Assembly: GCF_047948215.1 (NCBI RefSeq)
Contig: NC_134456.1
Location: 60,527,029 to 60,591,028, forward strand
Length of the DNA: 64,000 bases
Source of the DNA: Lycorma delicatula
Taxonomy: Eukaryota > Arthropoda > Insecta > Hemiptera > Fulgoridae
Reading direction: 5' to 3'
Part shown: positions 62,050 through 64,000 of the stretch, one piece after another
Layout of the letters: each line of letters opens with the position of its first letter
How positions within the stretch are numbered: the stretch's first letter is position 1
The notes under the pieces: model-generated
Told to the model about the DNA's origin: nothing
The model's database searches: none
The model's input: only the letters and a program-made list of their open reading frames with translations
Made by a program: the position numbers and the translations under genes

Positions 62050-62430
62050 CGACCACTTTAAATAGATTCGATACTGTGCCTATTAAGGGAGGTATCATAC
62101 GTATGTTTTCGAAACCGCATTTTTTCCACCCCCTGAGCGTTGGTTGATAATATTAAAAAACTTTACTTAGATAAGTTTTAGGCCCATCCAAAAAAAATAG
62201 TAGGAACTTTAAACGAATTCGATATTTTACTTAATAATAAATTTATAGCGATATTTTGTTTTTTCGAAAAAGCCCCCCATTTCCACCCCCATGGTCAGAT
62301 TTTGCCCATTAAAAATCTTGACTGAGATTTTGGGTCATTATATTTTATGTATAAATTTGAATGTGATTGGCGGAAAATTACGGCAGTTATCGTGTCCACA
62401 AGAGAGTGAAATATATATATATATATTTAT
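62050..62430 (+). repeat. Diverged two-unit repeat
   Basis: Two units start with CTTTAAA(T/C)(A/G)(G/A)ATTCGATA at 62056 and 62207 (about 151 bases apart). Each is followed about 50-60 bases on by TTTTCGAAA and a pyrimidine-rich TTTCCACCCCC motif. The second unit runs on into GGCGGAAAATTACGGCAG and a TA microsatellite at about 62411-62440. The repeat has no coding frame and is probably a fragment of a dispersed repeat family. Confidence 0.6.
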
Positions 62431-63263
62431 TTATATATAAACTTTGAACTGACGATGGTTTTGGGGGATGTGAACGCGGTGATATGTTTACATTTTTCGG
62501 AAGTCGAATCATGGTACCCAATACATTAGGTAGCTTTCTTATGAAATCTACCAAAAAATCTAGACAAATACTGTGAAATAATTACTATTGATAGAACACC
62601 TTTTGAATTCACACTCTCAAACCTGTATACACCTGATCATTTCTGTTTCAGTATTTATACATTTTAGTACAAACGTAAGAATTATTGGGCCGTTAAAAAA
62701 AGAGACAAATATGCAGTGATTTTAGCTATTTCTCAATATTTTCTTTAGTGATCTTTGCGGATACTGAAACATATTATCTAGCCGGCTAATAAATAAATGT
62801 ATATAAGTTTTTAATTTCGATTAATGTTAAATTACTTAAGACTTTAACGACACAGAAATACGTTGTTTTTAAAGTCATTTAATATATAAACAAAGCAAAA
62901 ATTAGTGTCAGCATTTTGATTAAATATACAACTACGAGAGACTACAAAATTTACAAAATACTTTTATGGTAATGTAATGCCTGAAAATTTTCAAAGTATC
63001 TAGCACGAAGTAAGTGAAGTTAAGTTAATTCAGAACACTGTAAACATTATAAACACAAAAAGCACTTCGTTTAAATATTTAATCACCCTTGCTAACTTTC
63101 AAAACCAAACCAGAATTAGGCCTACATAATTCCATGAATATCTCATAATATGAAATAACGTAATAATAAAATATATTTCTTGTACACGTTTACTGTACTT
63201 ATTTAAACTTAAATACACGCATATATATATATATATATACACGCATACTGGAACCGTGGGCAA

Positions 63264-63298
<35 letters not shown>

Positions 63299-64000
63299 CA
63301 CCACACTCGATTTAATAAAACTAGTGACTGATAATTTATGTATTATAACGGAATTAATTATAATTTTAAAACAAAATTACTTTAGGATAAACTTACGTAG
63401 ATTCAGACTTATTTTATATTTACCACATTAAAAAAAATTGCTCTATTTAATTTACGTATTTACTAATTTACATGAATAGAAAAGTATACCCGTATGTGAA
63501 TATGTTTTCATTGACTTAATTTTAGAAGATTGTATTTAGGAGATTAAAATTTAAGATATTGTTTTTCTGAATATTTAAAATAGTAAACAAGCTTTCGTCA
63601 TATATTCATTATAGAAGTGTTTTGCGAAAATTGAAACAGATACGTAATAATTCAAAGAACCGCATTCAACCGTGCAGGAATGAAGAATTTTTGTGCGTAT
63701 AAACATAGACAAAATGTAAAAGATGTAGTATTAACTGACAGCATTAAGAATAATTATCAGCAAAACAAGAGTGAGAGGACTTGTTATTATAAAATGTACA
63801 AATTCGGAAACTTTACTACAAGTAAAAGGCGTGTTGTATCTTTGCCGATGAGTTGTGAATTTTAACTCGCTTAATAATCATGGTAAAAACCAAGGATTTT
63901 CTATTTTATTCTTAATCAATATTTTGTTAATCCACTCAAATCTCATTACAGAAATTATTCTTTGAAAGACCACAGAAAATTGAGTGTATTTATTTTTGAC
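62431..64000. other. AT-rich non-coding DNA with TA and CA microsatellites
   Basis: No gene is supported. TA repeats occupy 63220-63239 and CA repeats 63267-63293. A plus-strand frame near the end (63680-63865) has AT-driven composition and no recognisable motif. Confidence 0.5.

Noticed and set aside
1..64000. CRISPR arrays, bacterial operons, phage or plasmid functions, rRNA genes, endogenous viral genes
   Set aside because: No regularly spaced repeats with unique spacers, no packed genes with ribosome-binding sites, no rRNA-like sequence and no viral protein motif were seen; the LINE, SINE and intron-like composition is that of a eukaryotic genome.

Overview
This window reads as a gene-poor, strongly AT-rich stretch of an arthropod (most likely insect) nuclear genome. 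It has no bacterial-style gene packing, no ribosome-binding sites and no operons. What is recognisable is almost entirely transposable-element material: arthropod-type non-LTR retrotransposons (an I/R1-group element with RNase H, an R1-like gag relic, and Jockey-clade copies), tRNA-derived SINEs, a decayed mariner-like transposase, and several foldback (MITE-like) elements, set in AT-rich DNA with TA, CA and AAT microsatellites. I did not find any complete host gene. The species is not identifiable from what I can see.

Layout. 0-6.4 kb: AT-rich DNA with a 36-bp-arm hairpin at 3.07-3.19 kb and a SINE fragment at 4.49 kb. 6.47-8.98 kb: a 5'-truncated, minus-strand LINE with intact end-of-RT, RNase H and zinc-finger coding, flanked by a perfect 10-bp target-site duplication. 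13.1-15.5 kb: a Jockey ORF2 tail followed by a frameshifted R1-like gag without a following polymerase ORF. 15.8 kb: an old LINE 3' end. 18.3 and 28.8 kb: SINE remnants. 22.1-23.8 kb: four different repeat structures back to back. 32.3-32.7 kb: an unexplained GC-richer island. 35.2-36.4 kb: a SINE-like piece and a composite inverted-repeat element. 36.9-40.9 kb: a badly broken Jockey-clade element (gag, endonuclease, RT). 44.1-44.25 kb: a small minus-strand exon-like frame with an NPxxY motif. 54.2-56.06 kb: transposase relic, a 316-bp SINE with target-site duplication, and a long near-perfect foldback. 57.5-58.0 kb: a minus-strand SINE and a 24-bp tandem repeat. 60.27-60.66 kb: a second, 5'-truncated copy of the same Jockey family with a 14-bp target-site duplication. 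62.05-62.45 kb: a diverged two-unit repeat.

How the parts relate. The autonomous elements supply reverse transcription (LINE ORF2) or transposition (DDE transposase). The SINEs and foldbacks are non-autonomous and would depend on partners of those kinds. One SINE and the LINE share a short 3'-end motif, which may point to such a partnership. Most copies are broken; the LINE at 6.5-9.0 kb, the foldback at 55.6-56.1 kb and the 94-bp tandem duplication at 22.9 kb look youngest. The only possible host coding sequence is the 44.1 kb frame and a few short islands, all of low confidence.
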